Of a DNA stretch of 38,690 nucleotides, positions 1 to 8,822 are shown piece by piece (positions within the stretch are counted from its first letter, which is position 1; each line of letters starts with the position of its first letter). Location: contig USNP01000001.1 in NCBI GenBank assembly GCA_900556165.1, positions 1 to 38,690 on the forward strand, read 5' to 3'. The stretch is from an uncultured bacterium (GTDB lineage Bacteria; Patescibacteriota; Saccharimonadia; Saccharimonadales; Saccharimonadaceae). Position numbers and translations under genes: made by a program. The notes beneath the pieces are model-generated. The model searched no databases and was not told where the DNA came from. It was given only the letters and a program-made list of their open reading frames with translations.

Positions 1-35
1 TTTCTGGCGATTTTTTAATTTATTCTAAAAAATAA

Positions 36-62
36 AAAATGCGCACTTTTATGCGCAATTTT
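36..62 (-). terminator. Rho-independent terminator of the parvulin-like gene
   Basis: Two TGCGCA arms (40-45 and 52-57) with a six-base loop follow the stop codon of the minus-strand gene. Read on the minus strand, the hairpin is followed by a run of T with one A. The A tract on the other side means it could also work from the plus strand. Confidence 0.75.
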
Positions 63-1111
63 TAATCAACTTTAATGTATTTTTTAATCTTGCCTTCTTT
101 TTCAAGACTTTCAATCTGTCTATTAAATTCTGTAAATTTAATTTTTATCGACTCATAACTAACTTCATTATCGTTTTTTTCAATCAATTTTACGATATAA
201 TATCCATCCCCCGCGTTCGAAATAAATGGTTCCGAAACTCCACCAACTTTCAAATCGGCAGAAGCTTTCGCACGACCACCATCGATATTAATTTTTCGAA
301 CTTTTCCAGGTTTACTATACTCAACCTTATCGCCAAACTTATTGGCTGCCGAAGAAAAATTATTTGAATTTTCGCTCAAATATTTCGAAACCTCATTTTT
401 TAAGTTTTCTGCATTTTTGTCGATTTGAGCTATAACTTTTCGGCGAAGAAGCGGCAACTCAATAAACATTCGTCGATATTCGCTTGGCGAAAGACCATAG
501 TTATCAGCTGCAATTTTATAAAGAGCAGTCTCTGTAAGTTCTGTATTTTGAGTTTTTCGCTGAGCATCAAAAACTTCGCTAATTTCCTTTTCAGAAACCG
601 TAATCCCCAACTCACGCGCCTTTTTTTGAGCATATGTGTTCGAAATTACATTTTTCATCGCCTTAGATTTGTTTAATGTTGAAAGCGCATTCGTGTTGCT
701 TGCACCTTCAATTTCATCTTTTTTAGCATTCGCAATTTGCATATTTGCGCGATATTCCATTAAGTAATCACTATAAAGTGCTCGCTCACCATCAACTCGA
801 GCAATTGGAAATGGCAAAACAGTCGTAAAACGATAGATAAATTCACTTGTGTTTTGCGCTTGATAAAGCTGATACCAAAGTAAACCCGTTCCAGTAATCA
901 AAATTACTCCAGCAATGATTAATACATTAATCACCAGCCGATTTTTACTATATTGAACAGGATATTTAAATTTTTTACCTTTGTTCAAAATTTCTTTTCG
1001 CTGTTCTTCAAGCGTTGTGTTTGTAATTTTTGCAATCTGACTTTCACGAGTTTCAGTCTTTTTCGAAACTCTATCTTTAATTTTTCTTGCTTTCTCTTTA
1101 ATATTCTTCAT
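62..1111 (-). CDS. Membrane-anchored SurA/PpiC-type (parvulin) peptidyl-prolyl isomerase-like protein
   Basis: The 349-residue protein has a basic N-terminus (about 1-55), one transmembrane segment (about 58-80, NRLVINVLIIAGV...), a SurA-N-like helical part (about 100-230) and a C-terminal parvulin-like part (about 240-315) with the typical pattern of a lysine-glycine-glycine-valine turn, a proline-phenylalanine and GDGYYIVKL. It is probably an extracytoplasmic folding factor tethered to the membrane. The ATG at 1111 is preferred over an upstream in-frame start because GGAGGA lies just in front of it; it overlaps the end of the PH-domain gene by 14 bases, so the two are probably translationally coupled. 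The isomerase core is short and weakly conserved, so it may be a chaperone without catalytic activity. Confidence 0.72.
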   Translation of the reverse strand: MKNIKEKARKIKDRVSKKTETRESQIAKITNTTLEEQRKEILNKGKKFKYPVQYSKNRLVINVLIIAGVILITGTGLLWYQLYQAQNTSEFIYRFTTVLPFPIARVDGERALYSDYLMEYRANMQIANAKKDEIEGASNTNALSTLNKSKAMKNVISNTYAQKKARELGITVSEKEISEVFDAQRKTQNTELTETALYKIAADNYGLSPSEYRRMFIELPLLRRKVIAQIDKNAENLKNEVSKYLSENSNNFSSAANKFGDKVEYSKPGKVRKINIDGGRAKASADLKVGGVSEPFISNAGDGYYIVKLIEKNDNEVSYESIKIKFTEFNRQIESLEKEGKIKKYIKVD

Positions 1112-1613
1112 TTTCTTCCTCCGTTTCAACTTTCGAAATTGCATCTTGAATCTTGTTATAAATATCTTCTGGATGTTCAACATTTTTAATCTCTAAATCA
1201 CCAACAATTGTCAAAATATTTATCGTCCCAAAATGGAAAATTTCACCAAAAAATCCTGGAACCTCAAAATTAACACTTTGAATTTTTGAAAGTGGCAAAT
1301 CCATCATCCTTCTCCCAAAAAATCCTTTTTGCGTAATTTGACGAATACGCTGATTTGAAACAATATAAATTGAATAATACCAAAGCATGAATTGATACAA
1401 AAATAAGATCAGTCCAACAACAAATCCACCCAGCGCAATCCAGAGAGCATCCATCAAATTGTCAGAGGTTAACATAAAAAAAGTTGGCAAGCAAGAAATT
1501 GCAAAAATACCCAAAAAGAGGTAAAAACCTTTTCGCATTGCAATAATATGCTTTCGAAACATAAAGAGAAATTCTTCGCCTTCTCTTTGACCTTTAAAGA
1601 CTTGTTCTTTCAT
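1098..1613 (-). CDS. PH-domain (bPH2/YdbS-type) membrane protein
   Basis: The 171-residue protein has a short cytoplasmic N-terminus, two transmembrane helices (about 29-50 and 56-80) and a C-terminal bacterial PH-like domain (about 82-165) that contains the family pattern YIVSNQRI followed by LPLSKIQSV and the FGTINI strand. Such proteins are common in Gram-positive-type bacteria; their biochemical role is poorly known. The gene begins only 12 bases after the CCA end of tRNA-Arg and has no Shine-Dalgarno sequence, so it is probably cotranscribed with the tRNA. Its 3' end overlaps the next gene by 14 bases. The family call is firm; the function is unknown. Confidence 0.8.
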   Translation of the reverse strand: MKEQVFKGQREGEEFLFMFRKHIIAMRKGFYLFLGIFAISCLPTFFMLTSDNLMDALWIALGGFVVGLILFLYQFMLWYYSIYIVSNQRIRQITQKGFFGRRMMDLPLSKIQSVNFEVPGFFGEIFHFGTINILTIVGDLEIKNVEHPEDIYNKIQDAISKVETEEENEEY

Positions 1614-1625
1614 AAATAAAATTAG

Positions 1626-1702
1626 TGGTACCCCGGATAGGAATCGAACCTATAACCTTTTCCTTAGGACGGAACTGCTCTATCCAATTGAGCTACCGAG
1701 GC
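1626..1702 (-). tRNA. tRNA-Arg (anticodon CCU)
   Basis: On the minus strand the sequence folds as a 77-base tRNA including an encoded CCA: acceptor GCCTCGG with CCGGGGT (two G-U pairs), D arm GCTC/GAGC, anticodon loop GTCCTAA with anticodon CCT (reads AGG), five-base variable loop, and T arm ATAGG-TTCGATT-CCTAT. The top pair of the anticodon stem is a G-A mismatch. The 3' CCA is followed after 12 bases by the ATG of the PH-domain gene. Confidence 0.92.
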
Positions 1703-1712
1703 TCACTATTCT

Positions 1713-1718
1713 ATTTTA
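1713..1718 (-). promoter_or_regulatory. Candidate -10 box for tRNA-Arg
   Basis: TAAAAT on the minus strand ends ten bases before the mature 5' end of the tRNA, which would leave a 5' leader of only a few bases. No convincing -35 box is seen at the right distance. Confidence 0.5.
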
Positions 1719-1745
1719 CCAGATTTTTTGAAAAATAGCGAGATT

Positions 1746-2255
1746 TTAGCGTGTGAATTTTTCGCGAGGTGAAGAATAATCGTATATTTCGTAATTCGAA
1801 AACCAATGTTCAATCTCTTGTTTAGCTTCCTCAACACTTCCTGAGGCATGAATTAAATTCGGAATTCCAACATTATGTTCATCTGCATAGCCAAAACTCA
1901 TATGCGAATAATCTCCACGAATCGTGCCAGGGAGCGCCGATTTTGGTTCAGTCCCACCAACAAGTTTTCGAACTAATTCAACCGCCTCAACACCTTCAAA
2001 AACCATTGCAATCACTGGTCCTTGAGTCATAAACTCCAGTGCCATATCAAAAGCTTTTTCGCCACGGCGCGTCACCATCTTGCCAATCCCCTCATAATGC
2101 TTATGATAATGCTCTTTATTCGGAAAAATCATTTTCGTGCCGACAATTTTTAGTCCAACTCTTTCGAAACGCGTTAAAATTTCACCCACAATTCCACGCT
2201 GAACCGCATCCGGCTTGAATAAAATTAATGTTCGCTGAATTAATTTTTTCGACAT
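1746..2255 (-). CDS. ndk: Nucleoside diphosphate kinase
   Basis: The enzyme transfers the gamma phosphate from NTPs to NDPs through a phosphohistidine. The 169-residue protein starts with the family signature (LILFKPDAVQRG, Lys14), has the conserved RGDYSH segment and the catalytic histidine His136 in NLIHASGS, where the usual form is HGSD. It is some 20-30 residues longer than typical bacterial enzymes, with extra residues before the active site and a longer C-terminus. The ATG at 2255 has AGGAGG seven bases upstream; a TTG just before it is less likely. It is transcribed away from xer, and the two promoters face each other in a 65-base gap. Confidence 0.95.
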   Translation of the reverse strand: MSKKLIQRTLILFKPDAVQRGIVGEILTRFERVGLKIVGTKMIFPNKEHYHKHYEGIGKMVTRRGEKAFDMALEFMTQGPVIAMVFEGVEAVELVRKLVGGTEPKSALPGTIRGDYSHMSFGYADEHNVGIPNLIHASGSVEEAKQEIEHWFSNYEIYDYSSPREKFTR

Positions 2256-2281
2256 CAAATCCTCCTTAATCTTATATTAAA

Positions 2282-2287
2282 ATTATA
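2282..2287 (-). promoter_or_regulatory. -10 box of the ndk promoter
   Basis: TATAAT on the minus strand lies 26 bases before the ndk ATG and allows a short leader that carries AGGAGG. The -35 region is weak and overlaps the -10 box of the divergent xer promoter. Confidence 0.6.
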
Positions 2288-2308
2288 CTATTTTTTATGA
2301 AAAAATGC

Positions 2309-2314
2309 TATAAT
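2309..2314 (+). promoter_or_regulatory. -10 box of the xer promoter, leaderless arrangement
   Basis: TATAAT ends exactly six bases before the ATG at 2321, which places the expected transcription start on or next to the start codon. There is no Shine-Dalgarno sequence. The -35 position (about 2286-2291) is poor and overlaps the ndk -10 box. Confidence 0.6.
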
Positions 2315-2320
2315 AAGATT

Positions 2321-3238
2321 ATGTATATTTCTGAAGGAATCGTTGATTTTATTGAATCGCTTGAAGTTGAAGGTGGGCGTTCGAAAAAAACCGCCGATAA
2401 TTATCAGCTCTACCTAGAACGTTTTATTGAGTTTAGTGGCGATATTTTGGTGAAAAAAATTGATTCCGAGCTTGTTCGAAAGTATCGTTTGTGGCTAAAT
2501 CGTTATAAAAATGATTTCGGAAAAGAACTCAGCCGAACTACACAAGCTTATCATTTAATTGCCCTTCGAAGATTTCTAACTTATTTGGCACGGCGCGATA
2601 TTCAGAGTTTAGAACCTTCAAAAATCGAACTGCCAAAAATTATCAAACCACAAGTTAATTTTTTGCATTATGAAGAAGTTGAACGACTCATTTCCGCAAT
2701 CCCAAATGAAACTGAAAGCGATTTACGAGATCGTGCGATTATTGAACTTCTCTTTTCGAGTGGATTACGCGTTTCCGAATTGGTTGGATTGAATCGCGGA
2801 AATATTAACACAAAACGGCGAGAATTTACTGTGCGTGGAAAAGGAAACAAAGACCGACCAATTTTTATTTCGAAAACAGCCGCTGAACATATCGAAAATT
2901 ATCTTGAAGCGCGAAATGATAACCTTCAACCACTTTTTTTGAACTATTCGAAAAGATATAAAAAGCCATCAACTGATGGAAATTACCGCCGAATTACCCC
3001 GCGATCAGTTCAGCGAATGGTCGAAAAATATGCAAAACTCGCAGGAATTACAAAACATGTTTCTCCGCATACGATGCGACATTCTTTTGCGACAGATTTA
3101 CTAGTAAATGGAGCCGATTTGCGATCCGTTCAAGGAATGCTTGGGCACGCAAGTATAGCAACAACTCAGATTTACACCCATATTACTGACCAACATTTGA
3201 AGGAAATCCACGAAAAATTCCACAGCGAAACAGAATAA
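2321..3238 (+). CDS. xerD: XerC/XerD-type tyrosine recombinase
   Basis: The 305-residue protein has an N-terminal SAM-like DNA-binding domain (about 1-95) and a catalytic domain with all tyrosine recombinase residues: Arg150 (SGLRVSEL), Lys174 (GKGNKDR), His250 and Arg253 (HTMRHSF), His276 (LGHAS) and the nucleophile Tyr285 (QIYTH). It is probably the chromosome dimer resolvase that works with FtsK, which is encoded 14 kb away. XerC and XerD cannot be told apart here. An ATG at 2297 would lengthen it by eight residues, but it lies upstream of the TATAAT box; the ATG at 2321 fits a leaderless transcript. Confidence 0.88.
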   Translation: MYISEGIVDFIESLEVEGGRSKKTADNYQLYLERFIEFSGDILVKKIDSELVRKYRLWLNRYKNDFGKELSRTTQAYHLIALRRFLTYLARRDIQSLEPSKIELPKIIKPQVNFLHYEEVERLISAIPNETESDLRDRAIIELLFSSGLRVSELVGLNRGNINTKRREFTVRGKGNKDRPIFISKTAAEHIENYLEARNDNLQPLFLNYSKRYKKPSTDGNYRRITPRSVQRMVEKYAKLAGITKHVSPHTMRHSFATDLLVNGADLRSVQGMLGHASIATTQIYTHITDQHLKEIHEKFHSETE

Positions 3239-3268
3239 AAGTGACTTTCGAAAAGCCACTTTTATTTT
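3236..3268. terminator. Bidirectional terminator between xer and the pilus operon
   Basis: Arms AAAAGTG (3237-3243) and CACTTTT (3257-3263), extended inside by CTTT/AAAG, are flanked by A-rich and T-rich runs, so the hairpin can end both converging transcripts. A TTTCGAAA palindrome forms the tip of the hairpin. Confidence 0.8.
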
Positions 3269-3969
3269 TATTGTCCAGTTGTACGAACCGTAAGTTCAAA
3301 TTTATTGACTGCACAGTAATTGCTTTTAACATCACCTTCACAGTTTCGGCTACCTTTATTCAATCTGATATCGCCGTTTTCTGGCGTCCCAAGAACATAG
3401 TCGATATTAACCATCATTTGGTGCGAAATATCATTTTTCAAATTATTATTTGAACTAAATCGAATTTGGTGAATTTGAAGATTAATTTCACCTTCAGTTA
3501 AAATTTCCGTTGTAGTACTATCTTTCGGAACTCTTTCCCAAATTCCACCATTTGCACTCGCGTTAGGCTCACAATAAGCTTTCGAAGTATCGTGAGTTTT
3601 TACAAATCTAAGTGTTGGCTGATTTTGCCCAGAATATCTAATTTGTGCATTTGAAAGATTTGTATTCCATAAATAGCTCACAACTCCAGTACAAAATGCG
3701 CCAGATCCGTTGAATTCACGATAATATTCATTTCCAACAGATCCATTCCAACCTTCGAGCATCGAGGTTGAATTTAGCGTTTTCGTCAAATCAACGTTAA
3801 TTGTTCGCGATGCTGCATTCAAATCTCGATAAGTTGTTCCACGCGTGATTGTGTTTGTCATCTGAATAATCAACCCAGCAACCGCAATCATCAAAAAAGC
3901 AACCACACCCATTGCGAGCATTAATTCCATAATTGTAAAACCTTTTTTTACCTTAACCTCGCGGATCAT
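3268..3969 (-). CDS. Type IV prepilin-like protein (last gene of the pilus operon)
   Basis: The 233-residue protein has a short basic leader ending in KKG, followed by FTIMELMLAMGVVAF, the class III signal cut by PilD between Gly and Phe, with the conserved Glu at mature position 5 and a hydrophobic N-terminal helix. The rest is a beta-rich, Cys-containing domain (cysteines in AFCTG, KAYCEP, NCEGD and NYCAV) that could form disulfides. It is larger than most major pilins, so a minor or tip subunit is likely. It overlaps the preceding pilin gene by 17 bases. Confidence 0.82.
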   Translation of the reverse strand: MIREVKVKKGFTIMELMLAMGVVAFLMIAVAGLIIQMTNTITRGTTYRDLNAASRTINVDLTKTLNSTSMLEGWNGSVGNEYYREFNGSGAFCTGVVSYLWNTNLSNAQIRYSGQNQPTLRFVKTHDTSKAYCEPNASANGGIWERVPKDSTTTEILTEGEINLQIHQIRFSSNNNLKNDISHQMMVNIDYVLGTPENGDIRLNKGSRNCEGDVKSNYCAVNKFELTVRTTGQ

Positions 3970-4549
3970 ACAACCTCACAATCGTTCCAAGTGTTGTGTT
4001 AATATTACTTCCTGGTGATAACCAACATGCACGAATATGGAAATCATAGTATCGCGTGCCAGTAGCGTGAACTTTTTCAACCCAAATTCCTTCTGATCCA
4101 TGATAATTAGCTTGAACATTCGTTAAAGCGTTAGAATCCACATCATTACCATACACAACTCGAGGATAAGTTAAAGCATCTTTTATTCTGTCGTTATGGT
4201 AAGCCATATCATTTCGCGAAATTACAAAAGCACTCGTTCCCCTACTGCAATCTTCTAGCCTAGTTGCTGAACCTTGTGTTCCAGTTGTGAGACTATTTTG
4301 CCAAAGTTGCGCCACTTGACTATTAATATTATTGTTCGAATTTCCATATTCCGCCATGAAAGCTGCATTTGAAAATCGCAAGGCCTCTGCCTGTGTATCC
4401 ATCGCGTTACGTGCCATTGTTAACTGTAAACTCGCCAAAGCACGCGACATTCCATTATTCATAGTTGTGAGGCCAATCATCATTACAGTTGCAAAAACCG
4501 CAATTGATAAAAGCACCTCAACCAATGTATCACCTTTTCGAAATCTCAT
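3953..4549 (-). CDS. Type IV prepilin-like protein (minor pilin, PilV-like position)
   Basis: The 198-residue protein has the leader MRFRKG and then DTLVEVLLSIAVFA, a class III signal with Asp rather than Phe at mature position 1 and Glu at position 5. A hydrophobic helix and an Asn/Ser-rich globular domain follow; two cysteines (LEDCSR and RACWL) may pair. Its start shares the TAATG stop-start with the upstream pilin gene. The unusual first mature residue is typical of minor pilins. Its exact role in the pilus is not visible. Confidence 0.8.
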   Translation of the reverse strand: MRFRKGDTLVEVLLSIAVFATVMMIGLTTMNNGMSRALASLQLTMARNAMDTQAEALRFSNAAFMAEYGNSNNNINSQVAQLWQNSLTTGTQGSATRLEDCSRGTSAFVISRNDMAYHNDRIKDALTYPRVVYGNDVDSNALTNVQANYHGSEGIWVEKVHATGTRYYDFHIRACWLSPGSNINTTLGTIVRLYDPRG

Positions 4550-5583
4550 TATAATCTAACTCCATCAATTATCACATCTCCAAAACGAGCATCACCCGTT
4601 CGATCTCCACCACAAGAAGATCCATTCGGCCCATCAAGCGGAGCAACCTCGACCGCCGCCGATGAAGGACCAATTTTAATCACTTTGTTTCGATCACCAA
4701 AGAAATTAAATCCACCAGAATACCAATTATTATCATCAATTGGGCGAACGCAAACATTGACGGTCTTTTTGTCGTGGATAACTAACCTCTGATCAACGCC
4801 AGATTCTCGAAAATCAGTAATATTTTTTTCATCGTTTAAAGTTTCAAATTCTATAAGCGCCGGAACTCCGAAAGATATAATAGAATTATCCAATGGAGAC
4901 CTTAAAATCAAGATACCTGTTATCGTGTCAAGATTAATTTTTTTTCCATTATTAGTTGACAAAGTCATACCTGTAGCTCCACCACTAAATTTTCGACCAT
5001 TCCCCAAAAGAGGATCCTGTCGATTATCTGTTACATTTTTGTAAGTTCCACGCCATTGCAACTCAATATCCCTTGAGCCATTCACCTCATTTTTACCATA
5101 ATCAATTACAAATTTAGTCGCTTTCAATGCATTAATGCTATTATTACAAGCACCACGATCACAATCTTTAGAAGTATCAATATCTTTACCAATTACATCA
5201 AAAACTTTTGCGCGGTCCTGCCGAAGTGTTGCATTTTCATTCCCAGGAATAACCCAACCACTATAAAGTGAAATAAACTTTCCCAGCACTACACAATTCG
5301 AAGAACCAGTTTGTGAGCCAGAATTATCCCGAGTGATACTTATATTCCTTCCTGTGTCGTTACATTTAATTCGCGTATTACCTTTTTCATTGCTTTGGTT
5401 TTCAACATCACTAAAAACGCTTTGTAGATCCGACTTAAAAGTGTTCACTGAGTCGTTATATCGTTGTTTTTCGATGTTTGCATTCCAGCCAATAAGCATC
5501 GTTGCTATCATTAAACCCGAGACACCCAATACAAGCATCACCTCAATAATAGTAAAAGCTTTTTTCATTTTAAAGTTTTTCAT
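4549..5583 (-). CDS. Large type IV prepilin-like protein
   Basis: The 344-residue protein has the leader ending KKA, then FTIIEVMLVLGVSGL, a PilD cleavage signal with Ala at -1 and Glu at +5, followed by a hydrophobic helix and an unusually large C-terminal domain (about 310 residues) with several cysteines (TRIKCND, SNCVV, KDCDRGACN, NVCVRP, SSCGG). Its size suggests an adhesive or tip subunit rather than the major shaft pilin. A TATAAT with AGGAG directly behind it precedes the ATG, so this gene and the two after it may have their own promoter. Confidence 0.82.
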   Translation of the reverse strand: MKNFKMKKAFTIIEVMLVLGVSGLMIATMLIGWNANIEKQRYNDSVNTFKSDLQSVFSDVENQSNEKGNTRIKCNDTGRNISITRDNSGSQTGSSNCVVLGKFISLYSGWVIPGNENATLRQDRAKVFDVIGKDIDTSKDCDRGACNNSINALKATKFVIDYGKNEVNGSRDIELQWRGTYKNVTDNRQDPLLGNGRKFSGGATGMTLSTNNGKKINLDTITGILILRSPLDNSIISFGVPALIEFETLNDEKNITDFRESGVDQRLVIHDKKTVNVCVRPIDDNNWYSGGFNFFGDRNKVIKIGPSSAAVEVAPLDGPNGSSCGGDRTGDARFGDVIIDGVRL

Positions 5584-5593
5584 AATTACTCCT

Positions 5594-5599
5594 ATTATA
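5594..5599 (-). promoter_or_regulatory. Candidate internal promoter (-10) for the three prepilin genes
   Basis: TATAAT on the minus strand ends ten bases before the ATG of the large prepilin, and AGGAG lies between them. It sits in the 33-base gap after pilD, one of the few gaps inside the operon. No good -35 box is seen. Confidence 0.4.
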
Positions 5600-5616
5600 C
5601 CATAAGCGTCTTAATT

Positions 5617-6519
5617 TTACATCATCAAAATCGCAAAATTTACCAAAATGTGTTGTTGAAAAATTAATAGAATTAAAGCCGCCAAAATCATTGCTGGCCC
5701 AAACGGAATTTGCGTTCCGCGTTTGACTTTTCGAAAACGTAAAATCGACTGAAAAACTGCAAAAAGCAAGCCGATAATATTCGAAAGAAAAAGCAGAAAA
5801 ATTGCAAATACCGGCAAATTTGGAAGAATTAAAACAAGCCCAACTGCCAAAATCCAGTCACCACCGCCAACCCACTGCTCTTTCGAAACTTTTGCAAGTA
5901 CAAAATAAATTAGTGGAAACATTGACATTGAAATTACGAAATTTATAGCAGAAACTAAATTAAATCCACCCCTAACACCAACAAAACCGCTTACCCAATA
6001 AATAAACGCTAAGCAGTTAAAAATCCAGATGATTTTTGTTGGCAAAAGTGACCATTTCATGTCGTAAATAAACATAATTGCCAGCGGAACAAAAGCCAAA
6101 AATAAAACAACCAAGCGAAAAGTCGCCAAAATTGATACAGAACCGTTTGAAACTGGGTTAAAAACAAAGAAAATAATTGCAAAAAGCGCAAACATTAAAA
6201 TTTCAGAAATAAATTCTAACGCACCGATTTTTGAACGACATTTTCGACATTTCCCACCAAGAGAAATCCACGAAATAATTGGAATTAAATCGAACCATTT
6301 TAGCTGATAACCACAACTCAAACAATGTGAGCGGTCGTTTTTGACTTTTTTTGAAACAAGAGAGTGGAGTTTTTTCCATTCAGCAGAATCAATTTTTTCA
6401 CCAGCTGATTTTTCATCCTGAAGCTGACTGGCGCGCAAACGCCAAACTTGCGCCACCGAAAAACTGCCAAAAATAGCGCCAATCACTCCAAAAACTAAAC
6501 TTAATAGAAAATCCTCCAC
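5617..6519 (-). CDS. pilD: Prepilin peptidase / N-methyltransferase, A24 family
   Basis: This integral membrane aspartic protease removes the leader peptides of the prepilins encoded next to it. The 300-residue protein shows the GAIFGSF motif near the N-terminus, a cytoplasmic loop with two zinc-binding cysteine pairs (Cys66/Cys69 in CLSC and Cys91/Cys94 in CRKC), and the two catalytic aspartates Asp153 (YDMKWSLLP) and Asp221 (GGGD). About seven to eight hydrophobic segments follow. The start is GTG at 6519 with GGAAG upstream. It lies directly after pilC. Confidence 0.92.
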   Translation of the reverse strand: MEDFLLSLVFGVIGAIFGSFSVAQVWRLRASQLQDEKSAGEKIDSAEWKKLHSLVSKKVKNDRSHCLSCGYQLKWFDLIPIISWISLGGKCRKCRSKIGALEFISEILMFALFAIIFFVFNPVSNGSVSILATFRLVVLFLAFVPLAIMFIYDMKWSLLPTKIIWIFNCLAFIYWVSGFVGVRGGFNLVSAINFVISMSMFPLIYFVLAKVSKEQWVGGGDWILAVGLVLILPNLPVFAIFLLFLSNIIGLLFAVFQSILRFRKVKRGTQIPFGPAMILAALILLIFQQHILVNFAILMM

Positions 6520-6536
6520 TTTCTTCCTTTCGAAAA

Positions 6537-7742
6537 TTAAACTTTTGTAACAAGCGAGTAGATTGGAAACAAGATCGCACCAATCAAACCACCCGCCATT
6601 AAGGCCATAATAACCATCAAAATTGGCTCAATTAAAGTTGAAATTGCTTTAATTTGCTCATCAAGCTCGTCTTCGTAAACCTGCGCAGTTTTTCCAAGCA
6701 TTTCATCGATTTTACCAGATTGCTCACCAATATTAATCATTTGTGGAACCATATCCAAAATATAATCTTTACCCTTTAATGCTTCAGAAAGAGTTTTACC
6801 ACCTTGAACGAGTTTCCCAGCTTCATCGATACTTTTCTTTACTATAACGTTATTCATCGCGTCGCCACAAATGTTGAGCATATCGAGCATTGCAACACCA
6901 GTTGAAAGTAAAAGCTGACCAGTTCGCGCAAATCGAGCCATGTAAAGCTTTCGAAAAAGCGGACTAAAAAGTGGTACATTAAGCTTGAAGTTTGCAGCAA
7001 ATTTGATACCAGATTCCGTTTTGAGATATTGCGCAAAGAAGTATCCACCAATCCCTAAACAAATAATCACGAGCCACCAGAAATTAATCATAAAATCAGA
7101 GATTGCGATTAAGATTTCAGTTGCCATAGGCAATGCTTGATGCATATCTTTATAAAGCTGTTTCACCTGAGGAACAACTTGCACCATCATAAATGCCATC
7201 ACAAGACCAATAACTACAAGCACAATTGCCGGGTAAGTTAATGCTCCACGAATTTTACTCATCATTGCAGCATCTTTTTCCTGCTGAGTTGCAACACGGC
7301 GGAGAGATTCATCAAGCGTTCCCGACATTTCACCGGCTGCAATTAAAGCAAGATAAACCTTATCGAAAACTTCTGGAAATTTCGAAAAAGCATCTTTCAA
7401 GCTTGAACCACTTTCAACCGAAGCTAAAATATCATCAACGATCGCACGCATTTTCTTATTTTCAGTTTGTTCAGAAACCGTTCGAAGAGCTTGTGCAAGT
7501 GGCAAACCTGCGCCGATCAAAGTTGCAAATTGTCGAGTGAAAACAATTTTATCCTTCATAGTAATGCGGTTAAGAAAACTCATCAACACATTCTCTTGAC
7601 CAACTTCACGAATATTATCTTGCAAAATATATCCCTGATCAATTAAAGCTTTTCCTGCAGCTCGCTGACTTTCGGCGCTAATTTCACCCTTAATAATCTT
7701 GCCAGTTACTTTATCTTTTACTTTGTACGAAAATTTTTTCAT
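6537..7742 (-). CDS. pilC: Type IV pilus inner-membrane platform protein PilC (GspF family)
   Basis: The 401-residue protein carries two copies of the GspF domain (about 65-190 and 270-395), each ending in a membrane segment, and the family pattern RQFATLIGAGLPL. It is the membrane platform on which PilB and PilT act to add or remove pilin subunits. The gene begins one base after the pilT stop, which implies coupled translation. The N-terminal region resembles the PilC extension FSYKVKDKVTG... Confidence 0.94.
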   Translation of the reverse strand: MKKFSYKVKDKVTGKIIKGEISAESQRAAGKALIDQGYILQDNIREVGQENVLMSFLNRITMKDKIVFTRQFATLIGAGLPLAQALRTVSEQTENKKMRAIVDDILASVESGSSLKDAFSKFPEVFDKVYLALIAAGEMSGTLDESLRRVATQQEKDAAMMSKIRGALTYPAIVLVVIGLVMAFMMVQVVPQVKQLYKDMHQALPMATEILIAISDFMINFWWLVIICLGIGGYFFAQYLKTESGIKFAANFKLNVPLFSPLFRKLYMARFARTGQLLLSTGVAMLDMLNICGDAMNNVIVKKSIDEAGKLVQGGKTLSEALKGKDYILDMVPQMINIGEQSGKIDEMLGKTAQVYEDELDEQIKAISTLIEPILMVIMALMAGGLIGAILFPIYSLVTKV

Positions 7743-7743
7743 A

Positions 7744-8811
7744 TTAGCCTCTCATTAATCTTTCGAATTCAACCAAATCAACTGCAAATTCACGTGCATT
7801 ATCGTAAGTTACGATTCCAGATTGAACCATTTTTACAAGCGTGCGATCCATTGTTTGCATTCCTTGATCAGCACCAGTTTGAATTACAGTATCAAGCTGG
7901 TGAGTTTTGCCTTCACGAATAATATTTCGAATCGCCGGATTCGCCACCATAATTTCTGCCGCTACAACACGACCACCACCAATTGCCGGCACAAGTCGCT
8001 GGGCGCAAATTCCTTGAAGAATGTTCGCTAATTGTGAGCGAACTTGCGGTTGCTGATGCGGAGGGAAAACGTCGATCATACGGTCAATTGATTGAGCTGC
8101 AGAGTTCGTATGGAGTGTTGCAAAAACCAAGTGTCCAGTTTCTGCAATCGTAATTGCCGCTGAAATAGTTTCAAGATCACGCATTTCACCAATCAAGACA
8201 ACATCTGGATCTTGACGAAGCGAGCTTCGAAGGGCTGCAGAAAATGAGTAGGTGTCATAATGAACTTCCCGTTGAACGATCGCTGAGCGTTTTGATTTAT
8301 GCGTAAATTCAATTGGATCTTCAATTGTAATAATGTGTTGTGCTTTTTCACTGTTAATTTTATCAATCAAAGCAGCAAGAGTTGTGGATTTTCCTGAACC
8401 AGTTGGACCTACTACAAGAATCAAACCGCGTGGATAATCAGCAAAAGACTGTATTGCCGGCGGCAAACCAAGCTCATTAATCGTTTTGATTTGAGTTGGA
8501 ATTAAACGAAGTGACGCTGCAAGATTCCCTTTTTCATGAAAAGCATTAACACGAAAACGACCTAAATCACCAAAAGCAAATGAGAAGTCAAATTCTTTAT
8601 CTTTAATTAAGATTTTTCGCTGATCATCGTCAAGAATAGCAAAAACTAACTGCTCAACTTCTTCGGCGTTTAATTGACTATATCCAGAAAAAGGAGTTAA
8701 AGCTCCATCAACACGCATCATTGGTGGCAAACCAACCTGCAAATGAAGATCGCTAGCGTTTTTTCTAACTATCTCTTCAAGTAAAATTTCAATTCTTAGA
8801 TTTTGGTTCAT
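7744..8811 (-). CDS. pilT: Type IV pilus retraction ATPase PilT
   Basis: The 355-residue hexameric ATPase depolymerises pili. It shows Walker A GPTGSGKS (135-142), the Asp and His boxes of secretion ATPases (IITIEDPIEF, HLVFATLHTN), Walker B DVVLIGEMRD, and the PilT-specific C-terminal motif AIRNIIREGK (293-302), which separates it from PilB. The start codon has GGGAG upstream. Its presence means the pilus can retract, consistent with twitching, host attachment or DNA uptake. Confidence 0.95.
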   Translation of the reverse strand: MNQNLRIEILLEEIVRKNASDLHLQVGLPPMMRVDGALTPFSGYSQLNAEEVEQLVFAILDDDQRKILIKDKEFDFSFAFGDLGRFRVNAFHEKGNLAASLRLIPTQIKTINELGLPPAIQSFADYPRGLILVVGPTGSGKSTTLAALIDKINSEKAQHIITIEDPIEFTHKSKRSAIVQREVHYDTYSFSAALRSSLRQDPDVVLIGEMRDLETISAAITIAETGHLVFATLHTNSAAQSIDRMIDVFPPHQQPQVRSQLANILQGICAQRLVPAIGGGRVVAAEIMVANPAIRNIIREGKTHQLDTVIQTGADQGMQTMDRTLVKMVQSGIVTYDNAREFAVDLVEFERLMRG

Positions 8812-8822
8812 ATTTCTCCCTT

